DNA of 64,000 nt, from contig JANXBX010000006.1 of assembly GCA_025060595.1 (NCBI GenBank), positions 62,001 through 126,000 of the forward strand. Direction: 5' to 3'. The position numbers and the translations under genes were made by a program. The notes beneath the pieces were generated by a model that worked only from the letters and a program-made list of their open reading frames with translations, was not told the origin of the DNA and did no database searches. Every line of letters starts with the position of its first letter. Position 1 is the stretch's first letter. This document shows, piece by piece, positions 28,094-37,080 of this stretch. The stretch is from Synergistota bacterium (GTDB taxonomy: Bacteria; Synergistota; GBS-1).

Positions 28094-28939
28094 TTAAAGG
28101 ACTACCTCAACGTGCCTTGCAACATGACACTGAATACTGACTGCCACAGGCAAAGCAACCAAGTGCGTCGGATACATCTCGATGTTAACTGCCAGAGCAG
28201 TTACTCTACCACCCAATCCCTGAGGACCTATACCTAATTTATTTACTTCCTCTAAAATCTCCCTCTCAAGAGCAGCTACTTTAGGATTCGGATGAAACTC
28301 TCCTACCTTTCTAAGTAAAGCTTTCTTCGAGAGAACCGCCGCCTTATCCATAGTCCCGCCGACACCCACACCAACTAATATAGGAGGACAAGGATTAGGG
28401 CCAGCCTTTTCAACAGCCTCTAAAACAACTTTCTTTATTCCCTGAGGGCCATCCGCTGGAATTAGCATTCTAACCTGAGACATGTTCTCACTACCGCCAC
28501 CTTTAGGCATAACAGCTATCTTAAGTTTATCTCCAGGAACGATATCAGTGTAAATCACGGCAGGGGTATTATCCTTCGTATTCTTTCTCTCAAAGATCGG
28601 GTCGTCAACAATAGATTTCCTCAAATAGCCGTTTATATAGCCGCGCCTTACACCCTCGTTTATAGCATCATAGAGATTACCGCCAACTATATGAAGATCC
28701 TGACCTAACTCAACGAAAACAAGCACAATACCTGTATCTTGACAAATAGGAACCTCCTCTTTGGCAGCAACGAGAGCGTTTTCCACAAGGAGATTGAGAA
28801 TATTCTTACCAATAGGGGATTCTTCAATGTCGTAAGCCTTTTTAATAGCATCCATAACATCAGAGGGCAATATATTACAAGCTTCTATACACATCTTCTC
28901 AATGACAGGAATAATCTCGTTTACATGAAGCTCCCTCAC
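28094..28939 (-). CDS. Class I fumarate hydratase, alpha subunit
   Basis: 281 residues carrying the iron-sulfur half of class I fumarase: PICQDTGIVLVFVELG, MPKGGGSENMS, PCPPILVGVGVGGTMDKA, and LGIGPQGLGGRVTALAVNIE. Cysteines in these motifs would ligate the labile [4Fe-4S] cluster. I prefer the GTG at 28939, ten bases after AGGAGG; an upstream GTG at 28948 is too close to the SD. It precedes the beta subunit and lies just downstream of the GntR regulator. Confidence 0.93.
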   Translation of the reverse strand: MRELHVNEIIPVIEKMCIEACNILPSDVMDAIKKAYDIEESPIGKNILNLLVENALVAAKEEVPICQDTGIVLVFVELGQDLHIVGGNLYDAINEGVRRGYINGYLRKSIVDDPIFERKNTKDNTPAVIYTDIVPGDKLKIAVMPKGGGSENMSQVRMLIPADGPQGIKKVVLEAVEKAGPNPCPPILVGVGVGGTMDKAAVLSKKALLRKVGEFHPNPKVAALEREILEEVNKLGIGPQGLGGRVTALAVNIEMYPTHLVALPVAVSIQCHVARHVEVVL

Positions 28940-28965
28940 ACAGATCACTCCTCCTTTACATAGAG

Positions 28966-29631
28966 CTAAAGGGAAGAAAGCACATTCTTGGATATATTTT
29001 GTATATGCTCTCTTATTGCTTCCTCAGCCTTTACAAGATCCCTTTCCTTTATAGCTTCCCAAATCTTTTCATGTTCCCTCAAAGAGTCCAAAGCTCTACC
29101 TGCAGTAAGAAGAGAGCGAAACTTATATCTTATAAGATGAACATTAGCACGCTCATAAAGCTGTTTCAAAACGGAGTTATTAGCGAGATTTATTATTTTA
29201 TCATGGAACTTACTATTTAGCTCAGAGTAACGAACAAAATCGTATTTCTCTAAGGCATCTTTCATCTCTTTTATTATGTCACCCAGCTCAGCGATATCCT
29301 TCTCGCTTGCCCTAGTACAAGCAAGCCTAATAGCCGTGATCTCTAGCCCTTCACGAACTTCAAAACACTCTGCCAAAGTTTTCTCAGACACAGGAGCAAT
29401 TACAGCGCCTTTTCTTACCTCTAAAACTGCAAGTCCCTCATAAGCAAGTCTCTCAAGGATCTTCCTCGCAATCCTCCTTGATATCCCGAATTTCTCCATA
29501 AGTTCAGCCTCTCTCAGTCTCATTCCTTCTGGAAAATAACCTGTAACGAGCGACGTGTAAACCTTATTAAATACTTCTTCGAAGGTTAATGCCTCAGCCG
29601 AGGAAGACGATCCTCTTTTACCCCTTTTCAT
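28966..29631 (-). CDS. GntR family regulator, FadR/FCD subfamily
   Basis: 221 residues: an amino-terminal winged helix-turn-helix (LREAELMEKFGISRRIARKILERL near 40-65, LAVLEVRKGAVIAP) followed by an all-helical FCD ligand domain (EVREGLEITAIRLA, then ELNSKFHDKII and a REHEKIWEAI helix) whose Asp/His residues usually bind metal and a carboxylate ligand. FCD regulators commonly sense organic acids. Its position between the Ldh_2/Tct genes and fumarase/malic enzyme suggests it controls this region. ATG follows GGGGGG. Confidence 0.9.
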   Translation of the reverse strand: MKRGKRGSSSSAEALTFEEVFNKVYTSLVTGYFPEGMRLREAELMEKFGISRRIARKILERLAYEGLAVLEVRKGAVIAPVSEKTLAECFEVREGLEITAIRLACTRASEKDIAELGDIIKEMKDALEKYDFVRYSELNSKFHDKIINLANNSVLKQLYERANVHLIRYKFRSLLTAGRALDSLREHEKIWEAIKERDLVKAEEAIREHIQNISKNVLSSL

Positions 29632-29702
29632 TGCAACCCCCCCTATTTCTCAAATCCCCCTCCTAATCTACCATCGAATCAACCCTTTTATTTTAATGAA
29701 CT

Positions 29703-30791
29703 CTATAATTCCTTTTTCCTTGCTTCACTTAAAAACCTATTAAAGAGCTCTGAGGCACCTATTCTTTCGCACACATCTTTAAATTCCTTCAACACTTCAG
29801 AAGTCAAAAGCACGTCTTTACCTTCGCTTTCAGCCGCCTTTAGAAACTCTATCTCTCCTGGCATATAAATCCTTTCCCCTTCTTTGGTCGGAGAAGATTT
29901 TACCTTTCTGATGTAATCATCAACGAGAGTCTCGAAATCTCCAGGAACAAAAACTGACGGATCCAAAACCATAAATAAATGGCCTATTCTCATCACCTTA
30001 GAAAAGTCATCATTTGCTCCTACATCCTCAAGAAAAGCCGAACCTGTCAACAAGCCGCTTAACAGATCTATTATCAAGGCAAGACCATAACCTTTAGGCC
30101 CGCCTATTGGAAGCAAAGTCCCTTTCAAAGCCTTAACCGGATCATCAGTAGGCAATCCATTCTCATCTATAGCCCAACCTAAAGGAATCTTTTCACCTTT
30201 TAAAGCCGCCAATCTTATCCTTCCACGAGCAACTACAGAGGTAGCCATATCAAGAACAATGGGAAGCTTGTTCTTAGCTGGTATACCTATAGCTATAGGA
30301 TTGGTCCCAAAAAGAGGAGTCTTCCCACCCCACGGAGCCATTGCTGGAGCAGTGTTAGATATGGCCAAACCGATCATGCCAGCTTTAGTAGCTCTTATAA
30401 CATAGTAAGCCAAGCTTCCTAGATGATTAGAATTTCTAACTCCTACAACTCCAACACCATATTTACCGGCAAGCTCAATGCATCTATCGATCGCCCAACA
30501 TCCAACAACAGGTGCTATACCATTACCCGCATCAGCAAGTATAACCGCCCCCCGCGAGGAAACCTCCCTTATATCCGTTTTAGGGTTCATGAGGCCCAAG
30601 TTTATCCTCTTAATATAAACTGGAAGGCGAGCTATACCATGAGACTTTACTCCTCTAAGCTCAGAAAAAATTAAAGAATCAACGAAAAGCTCAGCATCCT
30701 TCTGAGGAACTCCTACTAAAGACAACAGGGAAGAGCAAAAACTCCGCAAACTATCCATCTTCACCTCAACATTACTCATAAGGCACTCCAT
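29703..30791 (-). CDS. Ldh_2 family NAD(P)-dependent 2-hydroxyacid dehydrogenase
   Basis: 362 residues of the malate/L-lactate/ureidoglycolate dehydrogenase family (no Rossmann fold). Family motifs are SELRGVKSHGIARLP, VGVRNSNHLGSLAYYV, ISNTAPAMAPWGG, FGTNPIAIGIPA and GPKGYGLALIIDLLSG. It reduces an oxo acid or oxidises a hydroxy acid. The gene sits between the U32-like gene and the GntR regulator in the carboxylate region, so malate or a related hydroxyacid is likely but unproven. SD AGGAGG precedes the ATG. Confidence 0.88.
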   Translation of the reverse strand: MECLMSNVEVKMDSLRSFCSSLLSLVGVPQKDAELFVDSLIFSELRGVKSHGIARLPVYIKRINLGLMNPKTDIREVSSRGAVILADAGNGIAPVVGCWAIDRCIELAGKYGVGVVGVRNSNHLGSLAYYVIRATKAGMIGLAISNTAPAMAPWGGKTPLFGTNPIAIGIPAKNKLPIVLDMATSVVARGRIRLAALKGEKIPLGWAIDENGLPTDDPVKALKGTLLPIGGPKGYGLALIIDLLSGLLTGSAFLEDVGANDDFSKVMRIGHLFMVLDPSVFVPGDFETLVDDYIRKVKSSPTKEGERIYMPGEIEFLKAAESEGKDVLLTSEVLKEFKDVCERIGASELFNRFLSEARKKEL

Positions 30792-30944
30792 TTTATTTAC
30801 CTCCTTCAGAACCTTTCAAGAGGCTATTATATCAATTAAAGTAAAATAAAAAAAGGAGGGGGGAGGGGGGTGGGGATCGCTACGCTATCACTTCCCCCTC
30901 TCGATCTTATTATGTTTATCCTAACCCGAAGGGTTGATATCTCT

Positions 30945-31856
30945 TTACTCAGGAATAGCCATATCAGGCTGACCGTTCGCACTCTGAACAGCCTCAGGAT
31001 AGTAGCGTCTCACAAACTCGACAGTTAGAGCAGCCTGATAAGCCATATCTTTACCATTTTGAGCGGTCGTCTTTACACCATGAGCGCTAACAACGGAGTT
31101 ACCCGTCTTAAGATGTATAGGAGCAGCTATTCTAACCATCTCAGGAGCCTCAAAAACCCTTATAAAACCACCAGAAGCTGGAGGATTATCTACATGAACA
31201 TCCAAGGGAACTTTAACAGCCTGTCTTAAGGCAGCTATCATGGGAAGCTGCATATCTCTAACAGGGTTAATAGAATCAGCACCTAGATTCTCAAGCAACT
31301 TGAAGGACGCGGGATTAGCATGTCCACAGTGAGCGGATACCTTGAACCTCACATTCTTAGGAAGCTCTCCGGCCTTTCTCATCTCATTTAGTACCCAGAG
31401 CATACCTTCATCATAAACCAATATTCCCCTAACACCCAACTCAACACCACGCAAAACATCCTCAATGGCCCTGACAAGCTGCTCAGCACCCCTTAGCCTA
31501 TAACCGATTCTAACACCCTGAGAAGTTAACATGGTAGCGCTCGTATCATAAGTAGCTCTGGGACCAACAGACATATTAAGCTCTATACCATTATCCTTAC
31601 AAATAGCAACAAACTCCTTTATCTCCTTAGCGGTGTAACGCATCATACCGAACGTATCATCAACACGGTTTATAGTTATTCCCAAACTTTTAGCAGTATC
31701 CAAAAGGGCCCTCAAAGCCTCAGCAGAGTTAACGGTGGGAACCTCTATACGGAAGTGAGCCCCATCCGGAAACCTCATATTAGAAGTAGGTAAATCCCAC
31801 GAATCTGAACCAGGTAAACCAAGCTTCTTTAAAAACGCTCTTGTCCGATCGAACAT
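30945..31856 (-). CDS. Predicted TIM-barrel protein, distantly U32-peptidase-like
   Basis: 303 residues. I do not recognise a characterised family. Visible features are a repeated beta-alpha pattern, FRIEVPTVNS near 37-46, NRVDDTFGMMRY, ELNMSVGPRATYDTSA, KVSAHCGHANPASF, LGADSINPVRDM, VPLDVHVDNPPASGG and HLKTGNSVVSAHG. The DVHVDNP and SAHCGH segments look like active-site loops of a barrel enzyme and vaguely resemble U32 peptidases. Strong SD (TTAAGGAGGG). It is the first gene after the TctA terminator and before Ldh_2. Function unknown. Confidence 0.7.
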   Translation of the reverse strand: MFDRTRAFLKKLGLPGSDSWDLPTSNMRFPDGAHFRIEVPTVNSAEALRALLDTAKSLGITINRVDDTFGMMRYTAKEIKEFVAICKDNGIELNMSVGPRATYDTSATMLTSQGVRIGYRLRGAEQLVRAIEDVLRGVELGVRGILVYDEGMLWVLNEMRKAGELPKNVRFKVSAHCGHANPASFKLLENLGADSINPVRDMQLPMIAALRQAVKVPLDVHVDNPPASGGFIRVFEAPEMVRIAAPIHLKTGNSVVSAHGVKTTAQNGKDMAYQAALTVEFVRRYYPEAVQSANGQPDMAIPE

Positions 31857-32000
31857 AACTCATTCCCTCCTTAAAAATCTAAGTTCTCTTCAATGCTAAC
31901 ATTAATATAGCACTTTCAAACCAACTTGTCAATATAATCTTCGAGCACAACTTATAAATATTTTTTGTAAACATTCTTGTTACAAAAACGAACATCAATA

Positions 32001-32037
32001 AAAGAAGAGCCCATACGGATAATATACCCGCATGGGC
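32001..32037 (-). terminator. Terminator after the tctA gene
   Basis: GCCCATACGG (32009-32018) pairs with CCGCATGGGC (32028-32037), with one A/C mismatch; the minus strand then reads TCTTCTTTTATT. The CCCATACGG core recurs in the terminator at 39252. Confidence 0.65.
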
Positions 32038-32058
32038 CACTATCCCTTCCAAACCTCT

Positions 32059-33516
32059 TTAAACTCCCTTCTTCACATATCTATACTGCAAAAGATAGCT
32101 TGCCACCACTAGCAGGATTATTACAAGACTTATGGGACGAGTAAAGAAAGATATGAAAAGATTTCCAAGGCCACCAGAAATTATCAAAGCTTTTCTGAAG
32201 TTCGTCTCTATCATGGAACCAAGTATTAAAGATAAAACTATGGGGCTGACGGGGAAACCACCTTTTTCCATAGCATATCCAAGAAGGCCAAATATGATCA
32301 TAAAAAGGACATCATAAACGTTGTTTTGCAGAGCATAAGAACCAACGATGCAAAGTACGGAAATAAACGGAATCAAGAACCACTTAGGAAGGTTCAACAT
32401 CCTAAGCATCAAGTTGCTTCCAAGAATACCAAGAACATAAGCGAAAATCGTTCCTATAACTAGAAAAACAAGTATCATATAAAAATAATGTCTTTCCGTT
32501 AGCATAAAGGTAGGACCTGGTAATAACCCATGAAGGTAGAAAGAACCCAACATAACAGCTGTAACAGAATCACCGGGTATTCCAAGAGTTAAAAGGGTTG
32601 TTATAGCTCCACCAATAGCAGCATCATTGGCTATTTCAGGTGCAGCAACTCCCTCATAAGCTCCCTCACCAAAAGGTCTGGTTGGTTCCTTTATCAGCTG
32701 TTTTGAAACACCATAAGATACCAACGCTCCTATGTCTCCACCAGTTCCAGGAAGCAGCCCTATTATAGCCCCTATAGGGGCAGACCAGATAAAACATTTG
32801 GCTACCTTTTTAAAAACATCAAATCTAGGGAATAACCCTCTAAGGTTGAAATAAAATCCCTCAACTTTAAAAGATCTCCTGCTACTTAGCTGGACAAACA
32901 CCTCCTTCATACCAAAAAGACCAATCATTGCAACGATGTAGTTTATCCCGCCCCCTAGAGCAGTTATACCAAAGGTAAATCTCATTAAGCCTGTTATGGG
33001 ATCCATACCTACAAAGGCTATTATTAAACCCAAACAGGCCGCTGCCAGCCCCTTAAGCATACTCCCCTTACTTAAAACGGAAACAAGAGTTAAACCCCAA
33101 AGACACATCAAGAAGTACTCATGATCTCCAAACCTTAAAGCAAATTTTCCAATAATGGGGCCAAGAACAGCAAGAAAGAGTATCCCAAAAAAACCACCAA
33201 GTAAGCTTACAAACATGGAAAGGCCTAAGGCAGTATCTGCTTCCCCTTTCTGCTTTAAGGGATAACCATCGAATACTGTGGCTACTGCAGCAGCAGTTCC
33301 AGGAATGTTCAAAGTGATAGCTGAGATAGAACCTCCCATAACTCCTCCACAGAAGGCACCTATTATAAAAGCCAAAGCATCCATCATATGCCAGCCAAAG
33401 GTTAAGGAGACGACCAGAACCATAGTCATGGTCACCGTTAAACCAGGCAGTGCCCCCATTATTAACCCAATGATTGTTCCTATCAAGATGTACACAAGAA
33501 GAAGAATTATACTCAT
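32059..33516 (-). CDS. tctA: Tripartite tricarboxylate transporter, large membrane subunit
   Basis: 485 residues with about 12 helices and TctA signatures: GLIMGALPGLTVTMTMVL, CGGVMGGSISAITLNIPGTAAAVAT, LPGTGGDIGALVSYG and LGIPGDSVTAVMLG. The carrier works with TctB and a periplasmic TctC binding protein to import citrate or other di/tricarboxylates with a cation gradient. Gene order in this operon is tctC, ferredoxin, tctB, tctA. SD TAAGGAGGG precedes the ATG. Confidence 0.95.
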   Translation of the reverse strand: MSIILLLVYILIGTIIGLIMGALPGLTVTMTMVLVVSLTFGWHMMDALAFIIGAFCGGVMGGSISAITLNIPGTAAAVATVFDGYPLKQKGEADTALGLSMFVSLLGGFFGILFLAVLGPIIGKFALRFGDHEYFLMCLWGLTLVSVLSKGSMLKGLAAACLGLIIAFVGMDPITGLMRFTFGITALGGGINYIVAMIGLFGMKEVFVQLSSRRSFKVEGFYFNLRGLFPRFDVFKKVAKCFIWSAPIGAIIGLLPGTGGDIGALVSYGVSKQLIKEPTRPFGEGAYEGVAAPEIANDAAIGGAITTLLTLGIPGDSVTAVMLGSFYLHGLLPGPTFMLTERHYFYMILVFLVIGTIFAYVLGILGSNLMLRMLNLPKWFLIPFISVLCIVGSYALQNNVYDVLFMIIFGLLGYAMEKGGFPVSPIVLSLILGSMIETNFRKALIISGGLGNLFISFFTRPISLVIILLVVASYLLQYRYVKKGV

Positions 33517-33533
33517 CCTAATCCCTCCTTACG

Positions 33534-34025
33534 CTACGGTAAAGCAACTAAAAAGATCTTATTAAAAACAATATCTATTGAGTACACGATACAGAGAGAC
33601 ATGGCAAGAAGAATTACAGTCTTCTTTAAGATATTCCCATTAAGCTCGTTCCCAGAAAAAGCGAACATCGTTCCCATACAGAAAATCAGCGTAGTAAGTT
33701 TAAAGTGAAGCTTCTCCACAACCATAACATACACCACGAGCGCAAGGAAATATAATATAACAGTCCGCAAGTCCCTCATGTTAGCGAGATGAGTTTCTCT
33801 ATCGATTTTATGCTCTTTCCAAAACTTAAACTGAGTTATCAATATAGATAACAATAGAATCAAAAGCGTAACAGCAACCAAAAAAGGAAAGATCAAGGGA
33901 GAATCAATAGTCAATAAAGGAATGTTATCAACTTTATTGAAAGTGTAAAGGCTATAAAAAACAAGGGAATTCGCAACAAACATAACAACTAAGGTTACTA
34001 TGTCTAATAGCCTAGAGTAATCCAT
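33534..34025 (-). CDS. tctB: Tripartite tricarboxylate transporter, small membrane subunit
   Basis: About 163 residues with four membrane helices and weak sequence conservation, as is usual for TctB. It lies between tctA and an embedded ferredoxin gene, seven bases after that gene's stop when the ATG at 34025 is used; a GTG start at 34034 is also open. TctB pairs with TctA in the membrane complex. Identified mostly by size, topology and position. Confidence 0.8.
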   Translation of the reverse strand: MDYSRLLDIVTLVVMFVANSLVFYSLYTFNKVDNIPLLTIDSPLIFPFLVAVTLLILLLSILITQFKFWKEHKIDRETHLANMRDLRTVILYFLALVVYVMVVEKLHFKLTTLIFCMGTMFAFSGNELNGNILKKTVILLAMSLCIVYSIDIVFNKIFLVALP

Positions 34026-34039
34026 CACCCTCACCTTCT

Positions 34040-34213
34040 CTAAGCTTTTTCTTCAATAGCCTCGCTTGGACAAACGCTCTTACAGGCATAACACTCCACA
34101 CACAAATTCACATTTATATAAGCCTTACCATCAACCATTTGAGTTGCACCAGTTCCGCAGACCGCAATACAAGCTTCACAAGCTTCGCACTTACTAACAT
34201 TGACTACCAGCAT
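34040..34213 (-). CDS. Small 2[4Fe-4S] ferredoxin
   Basis: A 57-codon gene starting ATG at 34213 behind AAAGGGGGA. It has two cysteine clusters of the CxxCxxC...C type: KCEACEACIAVCG and LCVECYACKSVCPSEAIEE. The first carries a Gly after the fourth Cys instead of the usual Pro; the second is canonical (CPSEA). It has no signal peptide, so it is a cytosolic electron carrier, possibly for the aldehyde:ferredoxin oxidoreductase encoded upstream at 39913. Its location between tctC and tctB is unexpected. Confidence 0.92.
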   Translation of the reverse strand: MLVVNVSKCEACEACIAVCGTGATQMVDGKAYINVNLCVECYACKSVCPSEAIEEKA

Positions 34214-34254
34214 TGATTATTCCCCCTTTTAAGTATCCTCCGCGTTTTAAAATA

Positions 34255-34287
34255 GGCTCACCCCTCTTTAAAAGGGAGGGGTGAGCC
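34255..34287 (-). terminator. Hairpin between tctC and the ferredoxin gene
   Basis: A 12-bp stem, GGCTCACCCCTC (34255-34266) with GAGGGGTGAGCC (34276-34287), is followed on the minus strand by TATTTTAAAA. It lies directly after tctC and would reduce readthrough or stabilise tctC mRNA, giving more binding protein than membrane subunits. Confidence 0.8.
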
Positions 34288-34302
34288 TTTAAATCTCAAA
34301 AT

Positions 34303-35313
34303 TTATTTAGGCCTCTTTATGCCGAAATCCTCTGGTGACTTCTTAGCAACGCCAGCATCGTAAAGAAGCCAGGCGGCCTTAGCCGTCCAGTTTTTAACAT
34401 ACTCATAAGCATAAGGACCAGAGTAATCCAAAGGCACCAGGAAGAATTTCTTGCAATACTCAAGCCATCTTGGGTCTTTCGCAGCTTCATCCATAGCCTT
34501 CGTTAAGACCTCTACAACCTCTTGTGGAACACCTCTTGGGGCAAAGAGCCCAAAGTAAGGACCATAAGGCAAATGCTTAGCAAGAGATGGGAAAGCCTTA
34601 CCCATAGGAGTAACGTCCAAGCCTGGGACAGGTTCGTTAGTGAAGGAAGCCAATATCTTTATCATCTTACTCTGGTGAGCTTCGATCATCTGCTGAACCA
34701 TCTCTATAGTAGAATCAACATGGCCACCCATACAAGCAGTTACAGCTGGCTTTCCACCCTGATAAGGAACAAAGGTGAATTTGCAACCAAGTTCCTTCTC
34801 CAAAAGAAGTCCACAAACATGAGGAACAGTAGCCGGACCAGCGGTACTCAACTTAAGCTTTCCAGGATTCTCTTTAGCATACTTTATAAACTCCTCTACG
34901 GTATTAAAGGGAGAATTAGGAGGAACAGCTACCACAGGAATAGCTTCAGCTACAAGTCTAATTGGGATAAAATCTATGTAAGGACTTAACTCGGCTGTTC
35001 CCATAACCTGCCAAGTAGACATCGCTTCAGAACCAAACATTAAGGTATAACCATCCTTTGGACGAGACATAACCTGTGAAGCAGCTATAGCGCTTGCAGC
35101 TCCAGGGACATTCGTAATCCCGATTCCAACACCAAGCTTCTCCTGAAGTATGGGGAGTATACCACGAGCAATAACATCAGTAGCACCACCCGCAGGGAAA
35201 CCAACAAAGACAGTAATAGGTTTTTCAGGATACTTCGCATAAGAGCTCGTAACAAAGCCCAAAGCCAAAACCACCATCAAGGCCACCAAACCTAATACCA
35301 CTACCTTACGCAT
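34303..35313 (-). CDS. tctC: TctC-type periplasmic substrate-binding protein
   Basis: 336 residues with an amino-terminal signal peptide (hydrophobic core VVLGLVALMVVLALGFV) and the TctC/Bug family pattern YPEKPITVFVGFPAGGATDVIAR, GKLKLSTAGPATVPHVCG, FVPYQGGKPAVTACMGGHVD. Bug/TctC proteins bind carboxylates by two backbone-rich loops. It feeds the TctAB carrier downstream. The ligand cannot be read from sequence. SD AAGGGGGTG; a terminator-like hairpin follows. Confidence 0.95.
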   Translation of the reverse strand: MRKVVVLGLVALMVVLALGFVTSSYAKYPEKPITVFVGFPAGGATDVIARGILPILQEKLGVGIGITNVPGAASAIAASQVMSRPKDGYTLMFGSEAMSTWQVMGTAELSPYIDFIPIRLVAEAIPVVAVPPNSPFNTVEEFIKYAKENPGKLKLSTAGPATVPHVCGLLLEKELGCKFTFVPYQGGKPAVTACMGGHVDSTIEMVQQMIEAHQSKMIKILASFTNEPVPGLDVTPMGKAFPSLAKHLPYGPYFGLFAPRGVPQEVVEVLTKAMDEAAKDPRWLEYCKKFFLVPLDYSGPYAYEYVKNWTAKAAWLLYDAGVAKKSPEDFGIKRPK

Positions 35314-35390
35314 GAAATGCCACCCCCTTCTTTATTTTTAAGATTTAGACAATGAAAAGCTTTCCCTCCCTCTCCCTCTATCACCCCCTT

Positions 35391-36152
35391 TTATATGTAC
35401 ATGCGTTGAGGATCGATCTTTTTCCTAAGAAGATCAATTTCCTCGGCAGTAGGCTCATCAGTAGTTTTAACTCCGCTCGATAAATCTAAAGCGACTCCTG
35501 TATTTTGAATAACATCTTCAGGCTTTACACCAGGATGAATAGAGAGAACCTTAATAGCCTTGGTCTTCTCATCAAAACCAAAGACACATAGGTTTGTTAT
35601 TATTTTTACATCCTCAGGTACAGGAAGCCCCTCCTCCTTCCTGCTATCATAGCCCCTTAGATATCCTACGCTCGTTAGATAATCTAAGCTATCCACTATC
35701 TTTCTCTTCTCGTGCCTCATCATTATAAGAAGCCTCCTAGCCATTGTAGCCATATCTGCAGCTCCACCGCTACCATTTATATGCCTTGTACCTTTCTCCG
35801 TTTTAACAAGCGTGCTGTTTATATTCCCATATTTATCAACCTGAAGCCCTCCCAAAAACCCAACATCTATCAGGCCCTTCTGAAGAATAGCTCCCAGCGT
35901 ACCGACGAAGCTTGTAAAGTGCTCAGCTTTATACCAAAGCCTTGGATCAGCAACTCCCACTCCCATCTCTTCAGCCTCAGGATTAATAACCCCTATTTCA
36001 TAAATTATCGTTAAATTAGGAGCGTGAGTGTTTTGAGCAAGTAAAGCAGCTATCTGAGGCAAACCCAATCCTACAACTACATTCTCCCCATCCCTTAAAA
36101 GCCTTGCGGCCGTAACCGCCATTAACTCATTAGTTGTGTAAGGTAAAGACAC
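35391..36152 (-). CDS. Family I CoA-transferase, beta subunit (GctB-like)
   Basis: 253 residues resembling the beta subunit of glutaconate/3-oxoacid CoA-transferases, with VVVGLGLPQIAALLA, the catalytic-glutamate region IIYEIGVINPEAEE and GFLGGLQVDKYGNINST. It moves CoA between acyl groups as a heterodimer with the gene upstream. GTG start eight bases after AAGGGG. The acyl substrate is unknown; a carboxylate imported by TctABC is a reasonable guess. Confidence 0.88.
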   Translation of the reverse strand: MSLPYTTNELMAVTAARLLRDGENVVVGLGLPQIAALLAQNTHAPNLTIIYEIGVINPEAEEMGVGVADPRLWYKAEHFTSFVGTLGAILQKGLIDVGFLGGLQVDKYGNINSTLVKTEKGTRHINGSGGAADMATMARRLLIMMRHEKRKIVDSLDYLTSVGYLRGYDSRKEEGLPVPEDVKIITNLCVFGFDEKTKAIKVLSIHPGVKPEDVIQNTGVALDLSSGVKTTDEPTAEEIDLLRKKIDPQRMYI

Positions 36153-36165
36153 CTCAAATCACCCC

Positions 36166-37065
36166 TTAATAACCATATACTGGATCCGCCTTTATCTTAT
36201 TCAATCGTCTAACGCCACCCACTTTTTCCAAAAATTCCTCAAAATCCTTAGTACCTAAAATGTACTCATCAACAAATTTCTTAAATTTTTCCCCGTCCTT
36301 ACTAACCTCAGCATATTCTTCAAGCATCTCCTTGTCATAGTCATAGCACTTGTACACAGCGTTAGGAAAAGCCCCAAAAGGTACCTCAGCAACAGCATGA
36401 ACATAAACGCTGGGTATAATGACCTTTTCAGGATGTCTCTTAACAAACTCAGTTGAAACTACCTTTTCAACAGTAACGAATAACTTTTTCGCAGACTTTG
36501 CAGTCTCCACATCCCAATAAGGGCCTTCAATGATAACGTTACCCTTTTCATCGGCATATTGAGCGTGAATAATCGCAAAATCCGGTTGAAGAGCCTTAAG
36601 ATATACATACTTTTCACCATCAAAAGGAGATCTCTCAACCCTAACGGCGTCATCCTTTTTCTCAAGCAAGACTTTAAGCATTTCGGTTCCCAACAAGTAT
36701 TTTGTAGGAATAAATGGTATACCCATAGATCCTGCTAAAAACCTCAAAGCCATACTTGTTCCACTATACTCCCTAACATCTATCAATTTTTTATCTATAG
36801 CCTCGTTAATTCTCTCAAGCCTCCCAAATCTATCAAGAGAACCAGCACTGTACTCGAGTCTCTTAACTAATCCCGCCCCAACAAGAAGATCTGTCTCCAT
36901 ACCGCCCACTATTTGGTATACAGTTAGATTCTTCTTACCCTGCCTTATAAGCTCAAAAACGAAGGCCACAGGATTCCTCGTTATAGCGAAACCACCTAGA
37001 GCTATATGAGCACCATCGGGAATCTCAGCTACGATATCCTTTAAAGCTCTCACCTTGCTGTTCAA
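36166..37065 (-). CDS. Family I CoA-transferase, alpha subunit (GctA-like)
   Basis: 299 residues of the CoA-transferase alpha type: GAHIALGGFAITRNPVAF, LTVYQIVGGMETDLLVGAG, LEYSAGSLDRFGRL and DFAIIHAQYADEKGNV. Pairs with the beta subunit 13 bases downstream. TTG start at 37065 lies eight bases after AAGGAGGTG. Together they would activate or recycle a carboxylic acid as its CoA ester. Confidence 0.88.
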   Translation of the reverse strand: MNSKVRALKDIVAEIPDGAHIALGGFAITRNPVAFVFELIRQGKKNLTVYQIVGGMETDLLVGAGLVKRLEYSAGSLDRFGRLERINEAIDKKLIDVREYSGTSMALRFLAGSMGIPFIPTKYLLGTEMLKVLLEKKDDAVRVERSPFDGEKYVYLKALQPDFAIIHAQYADEKGNVIIEGPYWDVETAKSAKKLFVTVEKVVSTEFVKRHPEKVIIPSVYVHAVAEVPFGAFPNAVYKCYDYDKEMLEEYAEVSKDGEKFKKFVDEYILGTKDFEEFLEKVGGVRRLNKIKADPVYGY

Positions 37066-37080
37066 AACAGGTTCACCTCC

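Noticed and set aside
30841-30900. G-rich tract read as a quadruplex or terminator
   Set aside because: The run GGAGGGGGGAGGGGGGTGGGG is striking, but I find no paired stem or conserved context to support a function.
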